Source: Actinomyces oris | Lineage (GTDB): Bacteria; Actinomycetota; Actinomycetes; Actinomycetales; Actinomycetaceae | Reading direction: 5' to 3' | DNA: 64,000 nt | Assembly (NCBI RefSeq): GCF_001937665.1 | Contig: NZ_MSKL01000017.1 | Coordinates: 1-64,000, forward strand | Shown here: positions 52,834 to 61,451 of the stretch, one piece after another | Layout of the letters: the number at the start of each line of letters is the position of its first letter | Position numbering within the stretch: the first letter of the stretch is position 1 | The notes under the pieces: generated by a model | Seen by the model: the letters and a program-made list of their open reading frames with translations, nothing else | Database searches by the model: none | Told to the model about the DNA's origin: nothing | Program-made: the position numbers and the translations under genes

Positions 52834-54366
52834 TCAGCCCCAGGCGACCGAGTAGTACTGAGTCTCCTGGAACTCACGGATCCCCTCGCGCGCGCCCTCA
52901 CGCCCGATACCGGACTGCTTGACGCCCCCGAAGGGGGCAGCGGGATCGGATACGAGCCCACGGTTGACGCCGACCATCCCGACCTCCATGCGCTCGGCCA
53001 GGCGCAGCGCCCACCCGAGGTCGCGGGAGAAGACGTAGCCCGACAGCCCGTAGTCCGTATCGTTGATCCACGTCAGCAGCTCGTCCTCGTCGTCCCAGGT
53101 GACGATCGGGGCGACGGGGCCGAAGATCTCGGTGCGCACGATCTCCGCGTCGGGGGCGACATTCGTGAGGACCCGCACCGGGACGAACGACCCCGGAGAC
53201 TCCTGGGGCCAGGAGGACTCGGCGTGGACGACGGCGCCCCCGGCCACCGCCCCGTCCACCAGGGCGTTGATCTTGTCGCGGGCAGCCGGTGTCACCAGGG
53301 GGCCGATCTGGTTCGCCTCGTCCGCCAGGGCCGGCCCCACCCTCAGGTCGCGGACGACGGCGGAGAACTTCTCGGTGAACTCCTGGGCGACGTCCTGGTG
53401 GACGTAGAAGCGGTTGGCGGCGGTACAGGCTTCGCCCCCGCCTCGGAGCTTGGCCTGGACGGCGCCCGTCACCGCGGCGTCGATATCGGCGTCGGCCGCC
53501 ACCACGAAGGGTGCGTTGCCCCCGAGCTCCATGGACGACACCAGGACCTTCTCCGCCGCCTGCTTCATGAGCACACGACCGACCTGGGTCGATCCGGTGA
53601 AGGAGACGGCTCGGACCCGGGAGTCCTCGAGCCACGTCGTCGAGACCTCCACGGAACGGCTCGAGGGCACGATGTTCACCACGCCCGCGGGCACGCCGGC
53701 CTGCTGGATCAGATGTCCCAGTGCCACCGCTGTCAGGGGCGTGAGGGACGCGGGGCGGAGCACCACCGTGCACCCGGCGGCCAGGGCCGGGGCGATCTTG
53801 CGGGTCCCCATCGCCGCCGGGAAGTTCCAGGGGGTGATCATGGCGACCACCCCGATCGGGCGGTGCGTGACGATCGTCCGGGTCCCGCCTGCCGGGGAGG
53901 AGCCGAAACCGCCCTCGGTGCGCACGGCTTCCTCGGAGAACCATCGGAAGAACTCCGCCGCGTAGAGGACCTCCGCCCTGGCGTCGTCCAGGGACTTGCC
54001 GTTCTCGGCGCTGATGAGCACCGCGAGCTCCTCGGTCTGTCCCACCATGAGGTCGAACAGGGTCCGCAGCAGCTCTGCGCGCTGCCGGGGCGGGGTGGTG
54101 CTCCAGGCAGGCAGCGCCTCGGAGGCGGCGTCGACGGCGCGTGCGGCATCCGCCGGAGTCGCATCCGTGCAGCGTGCGAATACGGCGTTGCTGGCGGGGT
54201 CGACGACGTCGAAGGTTCCGCCGTCGGAGGCTGCCGTCATCCGCCCGCCCAGGAGCATCCCCTCCTCGGGGCGGATCCTGTGCAGGTAGTCGGCCAGAGC
54301 CGGGTGGGCTCCGAGGGTGGTGTACGCCGCTGTGTCAGTTGCCGCGCCGGGTCGTGTGTCAGCCAT
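52834..54366 (-). CDS. gabD: Succinate-semialdehyde dehydrogenase
   Basis: A 510-residue aldehyde dehydrogenase that should oxidise succinic semialdehyde, the product of GabT, to succinate. The catalytic Glu is E280 (MELGGNAP) and the Cys is C314 (GGGEACTAANR). The C-terminal VNRGLVSDPAAPFGGVKQSGIGREG is typical of SSADH. Two departures stand out: the cofactor-binding Lys of the usual KPA motif is Arg here (R204 in LRPASLTP), and the GQ before the catalytic Cys is GE. These could shift cofactor preference. It is last gene of gabT-gdh-gabD, 39 bp after gdh. Confidence 0.87.
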   Translation of the reverse strand: MADTRPGAATDTAAYTTLGAHPALADYLHRIRPEEGMLLGGRMTAASDGGTFDVVDPASNAVFARCTDATPADAARAVDAASEALPAWSTTPPRQRAELLRTLFDLMVGQTEELAVLISAENGKSLDDARAEVLYAAEFFRWFSEEAVRTEGGFGSSPAGGTRTIVTHRPIGVVAMITPWNFPAAMGTRKIAPALAAGCTVVLRPASLTPLTAVALGHLIQQAGVPAGVVNIVPSSRSVEVSTTWLEDSRVRAVSFTGSTQVGRVLMKQAAEKVLVSSMELGGNAPFVVAADADIDAAVTGAVQAKLRGGGEACTAANRFYVHQDVAQEFTEKFSAVVRDLRVGPALADEANQIGPLVTPAARDKINALVDGAVAGGAVVHAESSWPQESPGSFVPVRVLTNVAPDAEIVRTEIFGPVAPIVTWDDEDELLTWINDTDYGLSGYVFSRDLGWALRLAERMEVGMVGVNRGLVSDPAAPFGGVKQSGIGREGAREGIREFQETQYYSVAWG

Positions 54367-54405
54367 GGTTGTGCTCCCTGAGTATCGACTGTCGCCTGCT
54401 ACGCA

Positions 54406-55656
54406 TCACGGGTAGAGACCGCGGGAGACGTGGGCCTCGGCGACGCGCTTGACGGCCATCGTCGTCGCGGCGGTGCGCAGCGAGAGTCCGTGCTCCCTGG
54501 AGAAGTCTGTGACCTCGTTCCAGGCCTTGTCCATCCTGGTGCGCAGGCGCTCATTGACCTCCTTCTCGGTCCACCAGTAGGACTGGTTGGCCTGTACCCA
54601 CTCGAAGTAGGACACGATGACGCCACCGGCGTTGGCGAGGATATCCGGTACGACCAGGATCCCCTTGTCGGCCAGGATCGCGTCGGCCGTGGGTGTCGTC
54701 GGGCCGTTGGCGCCCTCAACGACCAGCTTGGCGTCGATCAATGGCGCGGTCTGCTCGGTGATGACCCCTTCGACCGCTGCAGGAACAACGACGTCGCAGG
54801 CGACGGCGAACAGCTCGCTCGCAGGGATCGGGTCCGCGCCGGGGAACCCGTCGACGGTGCCGGTCTCATCCACGAAGGCCTCGAGTGCGGGGATGTCGAT
54901 GCCCTTGTCGTTGCGAATCGTGCTGTAGACGTCCGCCACGGCCAGAACCTTCACGCCCGCCTCGTGGAGGAAGCGGGCAGCGCCGCGACCGACTTTGCCG
55001 AAGCCCTGAACGATCGCGGTGGCCTGCGAGGGATTCACTCCGATGCTCTCCATCGCGTTGAGGACGGAGTAGACGACGCCGCGGGAGGTGGCGGCGGCCC
55101 GCCCCTGTGACCCGCCGAGGTTGACCGGCTTGCCCGTGACGGTTCCTAGAACCGTGTGCCCGGTGGCCACCGAGTAGGTGTCCATCATCCAGGCCATGGT
55201 CTGCTCGTCGGTCCCCATATCGGGAGCCGGGATGTCCTTGTCGGGGCCGATCAGGGGGATCAGCTCCGAGGTGTAGCGGCGGGTCAGTCGCTCGAGCTCT
55301 CGTTCCGAGTGGGCCCGGGGGTCCACCTGGACCCCTCCCTTCGCGCCGCCGTAGGGCAGATCGAGAAGAGAGCACTTCCATGTCATCCACATGGCCAGCG
55401 CTCGGACCTCGTCGAGGTCCACGTTGGGGGAGTAACGGATCCCTCCCTTCGCGGGGCCGCGAGAGATGTTGTGCTGGACGCGGTGGCCGATATGCAGCTC
55501 CATCGTGCCGTCGTCGCGTCGCAGTGGGATGGCGACCGTCACCTCTTTACGGGCGGTCTCAAGCATGCGGCGCATTCCGTCGTCGAAGCCGAGGAACTGG
55601 ATCGCCTCGGCGAGCTGCGCCCGTGCATCGGTGAGGGGGTGAGGGGTCGAGGGCAT
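54406..55656 (-). CDS. Glutamate dehydrogenase (Glu/Leu/Phe/Val family)
   Basis: A 416-residue hexamer-type amino-acid dehydrogenase interconverting glutamate and 2-oxoglutarate plus ammonia. The catalytic lysine is K106 in PYGGAKGG. GPAKGGIRYSP at 67-77 and the Rossmann turn GFGKVG also match. The length and sequence type point to the NAD-dependent catabolic group. ATG 55656 has AGGAGGT 6 nt upstream. Upstream in-frame sequence is Arg/His-rich antisense of gabT and not coding. Position between gabT and gabD suggests it regenerates 2-oxoglutarate from the glutamate that GabT makes, releasing ammonia. Confidence 0.92.
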   Translation of the reverse strand: MPSTPHPLTDARAQLAEAIQFLGFDDGMRRMLETARKEVTVAIPLRRDDGTMELHIGHRVQHNISRGPAKGGIRYSPNVDLDEVRALAMWMTWKCSLLDLPYGGAKGGVQVDPRAHSERELERLTRRYTSELIPLIGPDKDIPAPDMGTDEQTMAWMMDTYSVATGHTVLGTVTGKPVNLGGSQGRAAATSRGVVYSVLNAMESIGVNPSQATAIVQGFGKVGRGAARFLHEAGVKVLAVADVYSTIRNDKGIDIPALEAFVDETGTVDGFPGADPIPASELFAVACDVVVPAAVEGVITEQTAPLIDAKLVVEGANGPTTPTADAILADKGILVVPDILANAGGVIVSYFEWVQANQSYWWTEKEVNERLRTRMDKAWNEVTDFSREHGLSLRTAATTMAVKRVAEAHVSRGLYP

Positions 55657-55736
55657 GGAGCTACCTCCTGGGTCGGTCGGGTGGATCAGCGTGATCCGGG
55701 GCCGGTGCGGCCTTAAGACGTGGGTGGAAGAGGGGA

Positions 55737-57059
55737 TCAGGGCTGGTCTCGGAGCGCCTGCTCGAGGATCTCCATGCCTTCGGCGAACAGCTCGTCCGGC
55801 ATGGTCACCGGTGGCAGGAGGCGGATGACATTGCCGTAGGTGCCGCAGGTGAGCAGGATCAGACCGCGTGAGCGCGCGGCCTGCGCGACGGCGGCGGTCA
55901 GTGCGGCATCGGGCTTCTGCGAGTCGGGGTCGACGAGCTCGAGAGCCATCATGGCGCCCTTGCCCCGGACCTCGCCGATGCGGGGGTCCTTCGCCTTCCA
56001 CTGCTCCATCAGGCGGATGCCGGTCTCGCCGATCGTGCGGGCCCGTCCCAGGAGATCGTGCTCCTCGATCATGTCCAGGGTCGCCAGGGCGGCGGCACAG
56101 GCCAGGGGGTTACCGCAGTAGGTGCCGCCAAGGGCGCCCGGTTCGGCGGAGTCCATGATCTCGGCCGAACCGGTGACCGCCGACAAGGGGGTGCCTCCGG
56201 CCAGGCCCTTGGCGGTCGTCACCAGGTCGGGAACGACTCCCTCGTGGTCGCAGGCGAACCACGCCCCGGTGCGGGCGATTCCCGACTGGATCTCATCGGC
56301 GATGAAGACCGCGCCGTTGTCATGGCACCAGCGCTGGAGCGCGGTGAGGAAGCCGGGCGCCGGCACGATGAACCCGCCTTCGCCCTGAATGGGCTCGATG
56401 ATGACGGCGGCGACGGAGGATGCCCCCACCTGCTTCTCGATCTGACTGATCGTGCGCTCGGCGGCGGCCTCGCCGTCCAGTCCGTCGCGGTACGGGTAGG
56501 AGCCGGGGACCCGGTAGAGCTCAGGGGAGAAGGGGCCGAAGCCGCCCTTGTAGGGGGCGACCTTGGCCGTCAGTCCCATGGTCAGGGAGGTGCGTCCGTG
56601 GAAGGCGTGGTCGAAGCAGACCACTGCCTGGCGGCCGGTGTGCCTGCGTGCGAGCTTGATGGCGTTCTCGACGGCCTCCGCCCCGGAGTTGAACAGCGCG
56701 GTCTTCTTCGGGAAGCTGCCCGGGGTCAGGGCGTTCAGGCGTTCGGCGACCTCGACGTATCCGGCGTACCTCGTGACGGCGAAGGAGGTGTGCGTCAGGT
56801 TCTCGGCCTGCTCCTGGATTGCAGCGACGACGGGCGCCGCCGCACCGCCCACGGTTGTCACCGCGATGCCGGATCCGAAGTCGATGAGACGGTTGCCGTC
56901 CACGTCCTCCAGGACGCCTCGGTCCGTACGCCGTGCGAATGTCGGCATGGCGGCAGTCAGGGCGCGTGGGAGTGCGGTACCTGCGCGTTCGTCGAGGGCG
57001 CGGGCCTCGGGACCGGGCAGAGGAGTGGCGAGATGAATGGTCTGGGGCAGCGTTGCCAT
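55737..57059 (-). CDS. gabT: 4-aminobutyrate aminotransferase
   Basis: A 440-residue class III PLP aminotransferase moving the amino group of GABA to 2-oxoglutarate, giving succinic semialdehyde and glutamate. The PLP lysine is K284 (TTAKGLAGGTPLSAV), the ring-nitrogen Asp is D255 (IADEIQSG), and NSGAEAVENAIK binds the phosphate. GAGG lies 7 nt before the ATG. It is first gene of the operon, facing the PucR regulator across a 192-bp control region. The assignment over other omega-aminotransferases is supported by the neighbouring SSADH. Confidence 0.92.
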   Translation of the reverse strand: MATLPQTIHLATPLPGPEARALDERAGTALPRALTAAMPTFARRTDRGVLEDVDGNRLIDFGSGIAVTTVGGAAAPVVAAIQEQAENLTHTSFAVTRYAGYVEVAERLNALTPGSFPKKTALFNSGAEAVENAIKLARRHTGRQAVVCFDHAFHGRTSLTMGLTAKVAPYKGGFGPFSPELYRVPGSYPYRDGLDGEAAAERTISQIEKQVGASSVAAVIIEPIQGEGGFIVPAPGFLTALQRWCHDNGAVFIADEIQSGIARTGAWFACDHEGVVPDLVTTAKGLAGGTPLSAVTGSAEIMDSAEPGALGGTYCGNPLACAAALATLDMIEEHDLLGRARTIGETGIRLMEQWKAKDPRIGEVRGKGAMMALELVDPDSQKPDAALTAAVAQAARSRGLILLTCGTYGNVIRLLPPVTMPDELFAEGMEILEQALRDQP

Positions 57060-57251
57060 ATGGACCTCACAGTGTGTCGTGACGGGCGGAGATCTGCAGC
57101 GGAACAGGGCGCTCCGGGTTGTCGTAGAAACGTGCTCGGCTATGAGTTCCGTCTCAGGTTATGCCCGCCTCTAGGTCTGAGCACCTAAGCCCAATGCACA
57201 AAATCTCGCGAATCCTGTGCGTGATGCATAGAACAGTGTTTGAATCCAGGC
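57060..57251. promoter_or_regulatory. Divergent control region of gabT operon and pucR-like gene
   Basis: It contains GCACA (57196-57200) and TGTGC (57216-57220) in inverted orientation with a 15-bp spacer. These are nested in a wider ATGCAC...GTGATGCAT dyad about 35-60 bp before the regulator start. This is a candidate site for the PucR-type activator. Confidence 0.4.
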
Positions 57252-58832
57252 ATGGTGTTGGTGTCGGATCTCATCGATGGAGCGGACCTGGGAGTTCGCG
57301 CGGTGCTTCTGCCCGCACCGCACGCCGCGGTCACCTGGGTCGTCGCGACTGAGCTCCTCCAACCGGCCTCCTACCTCGAGGGCGGCGAGCTCGTTCTCAC
57401 CACGGGTCTCGTCATGGCCGATGCGGAGGCGGCCACGTGGCGGGAGTACGTGGCATCACTGGTCGAGGCGGGAGTCGCGGCTCTCGGACTGGGGACCGGC
57501 ATCGCCTTCGACACCGTGCCCGAGGACCTGCGCGAGGCCTGCCGGATCGGGCGTCTCAATCTCATCGAGGTCCCCCTCGAGGTCTCCTTCGCCTCCATCA
57601 GCCGCGAGGTCGGGGCCATGCTTCAGGCCACCGAGCCTGAGATCGGTGCCGAGGGGGCGGGAAACGAGGAGACCCTGGTCCTGCAACAGCTGACGCGTGC
57701 AGCCGCCAAGGACAACCAGAGCGCGATCATGCGCGCTCTGGCCTCAATCCTCCGGGGCGAGGTGTCCCTGCGGGATGCCACGGGACGCACCGTGGTCGGT
57801 CCCTTCGGGCCGGAGGCGACGGGAATCGACGACGAGGTCGCCGAGTGCATCGACAGGATCCGTCCGGGAGGGATGCGAGGAGCCGGGGCGGTCGGCCTCG
57901 GCGACATGCGGCTGGTCGTCCGCCCGGTCGGCATCACCGGCGAGCCCGAGCGCTACCTGGCGACCGTTCAGCGCGAGACGCTCACGCGCGCTCAGACCCT
58001 GGGGGTCGATCTCGCCTGGTCGTTTCTGAATCTCATCGCCGAGTCCTCCAAGGCCTTCACCGGATGGCTCCTCCAGCTCGTGGGGGCCTCCACCCGGCAT
58101 CTCCTGGCGGGTGACATCGCGCAGGGGCTGGCGCTGGCGGACCAGGTTCAGGAGCTCATCCTCACACGCCTGCCGTCTCCGGAGCGGCGATCGGTGCCCG
58201 CTACCGGTGGTGGTCATCAGTGGCGGGTTGTCTGCCTCGAGGGTGGCAGTGCTGACGTTGCCGGGCTCTCCACAGTGCTGGCCCGCCTGCTCGTCGAGAG
58301 TCGGGGGGCTCCGGTGGGGGAGCGGCTTCTGTGGCGCACGGACCGGGGCGGGACCCGCCTGATGATCCTCGGTGAGGTCGAGCGCGTTCCCTCCCTTCTT
58401 GAGGACGGCAGTGTCACGCCCTGGACGGAGCGGATGCGGATCGGCGTCAGCGGTCCTGTCGGCGTCACTGATCTGCCGCGGGGCGCACAGCAGGCGCTGT
58501 CCGTCTGCACCGGAACTCGGCAGCTCGGACAGGCGGTGCGCTGGGAGACCTCGGGACTGCCGTCGGTCACGGACCTCCTGGACGAGGAGCGGGCCCAAGC
58601 CTTCGCCCGCGCTCGCCTCGGGGGCGTCGCCGATCAGCCCGAGCTGCTCGAGCTGTTGAGGATCTACCTCAGCGAGGCCGGGGCGGTGCAGCGCATCGCC
58701 GAGCGTCTGGGGGTGCATCGAAACTCCGTCCCCGCACGTCTTGTGCGCCTGAGGAGGGCACTCGGCGTCGACATCGAGGATGCCGAGCAGCGGGCGAATT
58801 TGTGGTTTGCGTTACATTTTTGGGCGGAGTGA
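57252..58832 (+). CDS. PucR-family transcriptional regulator (GabR-like)
   Basis: A 526-residue regulator with an N-terminal PucR sensor domain (about 1-125), a GGDEF-like middle region and the C-terminal PucR helix-turn-helix (about 465-520: EAGAVQRIAERLGVHRNSVPARLVRLRRAL). In Corynebacterium a PucR-type GabR activates the gabTDP operon in response to GABA-pathway intermediates. The divergent arrangement with gabT here supports the same role, by analogy. The start ATG 57252 gives MVLVSDLIDGADL; TTG 57240 is possible. Confidence 0.87.
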   Translation: MVLVSDLIDGADLGVRAVLLPAPHAAVTWVVATELLQPASYLEGGELVLTTGLVMADAEAATWREYVASLVEAGVAALGLGTGIAFDTVPEDLREACRIGRLNLIEVPLEVSFASISREVGAMLQATEPEIGAEGAGNEETLVLQQLTRAAAKDNQSAIMRALASILRGEVSLRDATGRTVVGPFGPEATGIDDEVAECIDRIRPGGMRGAGAVGLGDMRLVVRPVGITGEPERYLATVQRETLTRAQTLGVDLAWSFLNLIAESSKAFTGWLLQLVGASTRHLLAGDIAQGLALADQVQELILTRLPSPERRSVPATGGGHQWRVVCLEGGSADVAGLSTVLARLLVESRGAPVGERLLWRTDRGGTRLMILGEVERVPSLLEDGSVTPWTERMRIGVSGPVGVTDLPRGAQQALSVCTGTRQLGQAVRWETSGLPSVTDLLDEERAQAFARARLGGVADQPELLELLRIYLSEAGAVQRIAERLGVHRNSVPARLVRLRRALGVDIEDAEQRANLWFALHFWAE

Positions 58833-59132
58833 CGGTTTGTCATCTCGCACAAGGGTGACTTTTCCGCGTTTTGATGCGATTCCTTGAAGTGTGGAACGTG
58901 ATGTTCGACATACCTGGTGGTGTGTGTTTACTATTACGCCGTCACCTAGGACCTTAGCCCGCGTTGTTGTCACAGGACTTGTGGCGCGTCGGGCGCTAGC
59001 GGCGATGTGGCCTGCGCCGGTCCTGCGTGAGCTTGGGCAGTAGAGGCCCGAGTCGTCTCATTTCTTTCGACTCTCGAAACTTCTCACCTCGACACCGACG
59101 TCCCGCCGAAGCCAAGAAACAGAGTGATTCAC
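58833..59132. other. Intergenic region upstream of the aminobutyraldehyde operon
   Basis: About 300 bp, AT-richer in the first half (to about 58970). It should carry the promoter of the following four-gene unit. I see no clear dyad, RNA motif or small gene. The aldehyde dehydrogenase start is poorly marked, lacking a good Shine-Dalgarno box. Confidence 0.4.
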
Positions 59133-60560
59133 ATGAGCCTTCCTCTCCTCCAGAACTTTATCGACGGAAAATTTATTCCGGCAGCCACCGATGCCACGTT
59201 CGACGTCGTGGATCCTCGAACGGAACAGGTCGTAGCGCAGTGCCCGGTCTCGGGTTCCGCCGATGTCGACGCCGCCTACGACGCCGCCCTCAAGGCATTC
59301 GAGAGCTGGCGGCTGACAACGCCGGCGGAACGGCAGATGCTCCTGCTCCGGCTCGCCGACGCCCTGGAGGCCAACGCCGACCGTCTCGTCGAGGCTCAGC
59401 GCCGCAACACCGGTCAGCTCGCCGAGATGATCCGGGCGGAGGAAGTCGTGACAGGGGCCTCTCAGCTGCGGTTCTTCGCCGGGGCCGCCCGTCTCCAGTC
59501 GGGTGTCGCCTCGGGGGAGTACGCCGAGGGGCTGAACTCGCAGATTCGCCGCGAGCCCATCGGCGTCGTCGGGCAGATCGTCCCGTGGAACTACCCCTTC
59601 ATGATGCTCATCTGGAAGGTCGGGCCCGCTCTGGCCGCAGGCAACACGGTGGTGCTCAAGCCGAGTGCCAACACGCCCGAGAGCGCCATCGTCTTCGCTG
59701 AGATCGCCAGTGAGATCCTCCCGCCAGGGGTCTTCAACCTGGTGCTCGGCACCGGGGAGACCGGGCGGCTCATGAGCTCCCACCCGGTGCCCGGGCTGGT
59801 CGCGCTCACCGGTTCGGTGCGCGCGGGCTCGGATCTCGCCGAACAGGCGGCCGGCAACGTGACCCGCGTCCATCTCGAGCTGGGAGGCAAGGCCCCCGCC
59901 GTCGTCTTCGCCGATGCCGACATCGAGGCTGCCGCCGAGGGCATCGCCGCCGCAGGGATATTCAACTCCGGGCAGGACTGCACCGCCGCCACCCGCGTCC
60001 TGGTCGAGGCCTCGGTGGCCAAGGAGTTCACCGACGCGTTGGTGCGTCACGTCGAGTCCCTGCGCACCGGTCCGATCCCCGAGGAGGAGGCTTTTTATGG
60101 TCCCCTCAACAATGCTCGCCACTTCGACTCCGTGCAGAAGATCGTTGAGGAGCGGCCCGCGCACTCCCACCTGCTGACCGGCGGCCACCGCGTCGGCGAG
60201 AGCGGCTACTACTACGCGCCCACCGTCATCTCAGGGCTCAAGCAGGACGACGCGCTCGTGCAGCAGGAGATCTTCGGGCCGGTCCTGACCGTTCAGGAGT
60301 TCTCCTCCGACGACGACGCCCTGGCCCTGGCCAACGGCGTGGACTACGCCCTGTCCTCGTCCATCTGGACGACCGACCACCAGCGTGTCCTGCGATTCAG
60401 CAGGGACCTGGACTTCGGCTGCGTGTGGGTGAACTGCCACATCCCCCTCGTCGCGGAGATGCCGCACGGCGGCTTCAAACGGTCCGGCTACGGCAAGGAC
60501 CTCTCCGTCTACGGCGTGGAGGACTACACACGTATCAAGCACGTCATGAGTGCCCTGTGA
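59133..60560 (+). CDS. Aldehyde dehydrogenase, probably gamma-aminobutyraldehyde dehydrogenase
   Basis: A 475-residue NAD(P)-dependent dehydrogenase. Catalytic E249 (LELGGKAP) and C283 (SGQDCTAATR) are intact and the KPSANTPE cofactor motif is normal. The C-terminal VNCHIPLVAEMPHGGFKRSGYGKD followed by YTRIKHVM is the pattern of gamma-aminobutyraldehyde (betaine-aldehyde-like) dehydrogenases, which convert 4-aminobutanal to GABA in putrescine breakdown. That would feed GabT next door. ATG 59133 is preferred over GTG 59124; neither has a strong ribosome box. It heads a plus-strand operon with a stress protein, a permease and an aminotransferase. Confidence 0.83.
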   Translation: MSLPLLQNFIDGKFIPAATDATFDVVDPRTEQVVAQCPVSGSADVDAAYDAALKAFESWRLTTPAERQMLLLRLADALEANADRLVEAQRRNTGQLAEMIRAEEVVTGASQLRFFAGAARLQSGVASGEYAEGLNSQIRREPIGVVGQIVPWNYPFMMLIWKVGPALAAGNTVVLKPSANTPESAIVFAEIASEILPPGVFNLVLGTGETGRLMSSHPVPGLVALTGSVRAGSDLAEQAAGNVTRVHLELGGKAPAVVFADADIEAAAEGIAAAGIFNSGQDCTAATRVLVEASVAKEFTDALVRHVESLRTGPIPEEEAFYGPLNNARHFDSVQKIVEERPAHSHLLTGGHRVGESGYYYAPTVISGLKQDDALVQQEIFGPVLTVQEFSSDDDALALANGVDYALSSSIWTTDHQRVLRFSRDLDFGCVWVNCHIPLVAEMPHGGFKRSGYGKDLSVYGVEDYTRIKHVMSAL

Positions 60561-60590
60561 CGCCCCGGAAGCGAACAGGAGGTCACCCCC

Positions 60591-61451
60591 ATGCGCATTC
60601 TGACGGCCTTCACCAATTCGCTCGGCGGTCGAGACTCCTACCACCTAGGGGTGTCTCTCGCTGAAGCGTTCTCGTGCCCACTCGATCTCGTCACCGTCGT
60701 CAAGGGCGGCGGGGGACGCTACGTCCTTGACGTCACCGATCACGCCTTCCAGGACGTCGTCGCCACGCAGGTCGACGACTGGATGTCGGAGATCATGGAG
60801 GAGCATCGGCCTCGTGTGCCGGTGAGCAAGTACCTGCGGTACAGCCTCTCCTTCCCCGAGGGCATCATCGCCTCGGCCGAGGAGCTCAAGGCCGACCTGC
60901 TCGTAGCCGGCGGAGGCCGTCACGGGGTCCTGGGGCGGGTGTCCCTCGGCTCTGTGGGGCAGACGCTGCTCAACTCCTCGACTGTTCCGGTCGCCCTGTC
61001 CCCGCGCGGCATGAGGCACGCCCCTCTCGACGGGCTCTCACGCATCACGGTCATGCTGGGCGAGTCCGGCAGGTGGAGGGGAGTGCTCAGTAAGGCCAGG
61101 ACCTTCGCAGACAGAGCCGGTGTCCCGTTGCGTCTCGTCACGGTGGCCACCGGGGACTCACAGGACACCGCGGAGATCGAGAAGCGGACCGAGGCCCTGC
61201 TCGCCGAGGTGCGCCTGGATCTCACCGGACTGGATGACCAGCGTGTCCAGATCGTCCACGCCCACTCCACGAGCGCCGCCGTGCTGGCCATGGAGTGGAA
61301 CAGGAATGAGCTGGCCTTCCTGGGATCGGCGCGACTGGCCCAGAGCGGGCGCCTGTTCCTGGGGCCGGACGCCAACAAGATCCTGCGTGTCCTGCCCGTG
61401 CCGCTCGTCGCCGTCCCGGCTGATCCGGCCGACGTCGGAGGTGGAACATGA
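60591..61451 (+). CDS. Universal stress protein with two Usp domains
   Basis: A 286-residue cytoplasmic protein made of tandem Usp folds (about 1-140 and 148-280). The first has LLVAGGGRHGVLGRVSLGSVGQTLLNSSTVPV, the ATP-type G-2x-G-9x-G(S/T) pattern. The second has AFLGSARLAQSGRLFLGPDANKILRVLPVPLVAV, which lacks the full nucleotide signature. GAGGTCACC precedes the ATG, and the stop overlaps the permease start (ATGA). Tandem Usp proteins coupled to APC amino-acid permeases recur in actinobacteria and may tune transporter activity; that role is inferred. Confidence 0.83.
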   Translation: MRILTAFTNSLGGRDSYHLGVSLAEAFSCPLDLVTVVKGGGGRYVLDVTDHAFQDVVATQVDDWMSEIMEEHRPRVPVSKYLRYSLSFPEGIIASAEELKADLLVAGGGRHGVLGRVSLGSVGQTLLNSSTVPVALSPRGMRHAPLDGLSRITVMLGESGRWRGVLSKARTFADRAGVPLRLVTVATGDSQDTAEIEKRTEALLAEVRLDLTGLDDQRVQIVHAHSTSAAVLAMEWNRNELAFLGSARLAQSGRLFLGPDANKILRVLPVPLVAVPADPADVGGGT

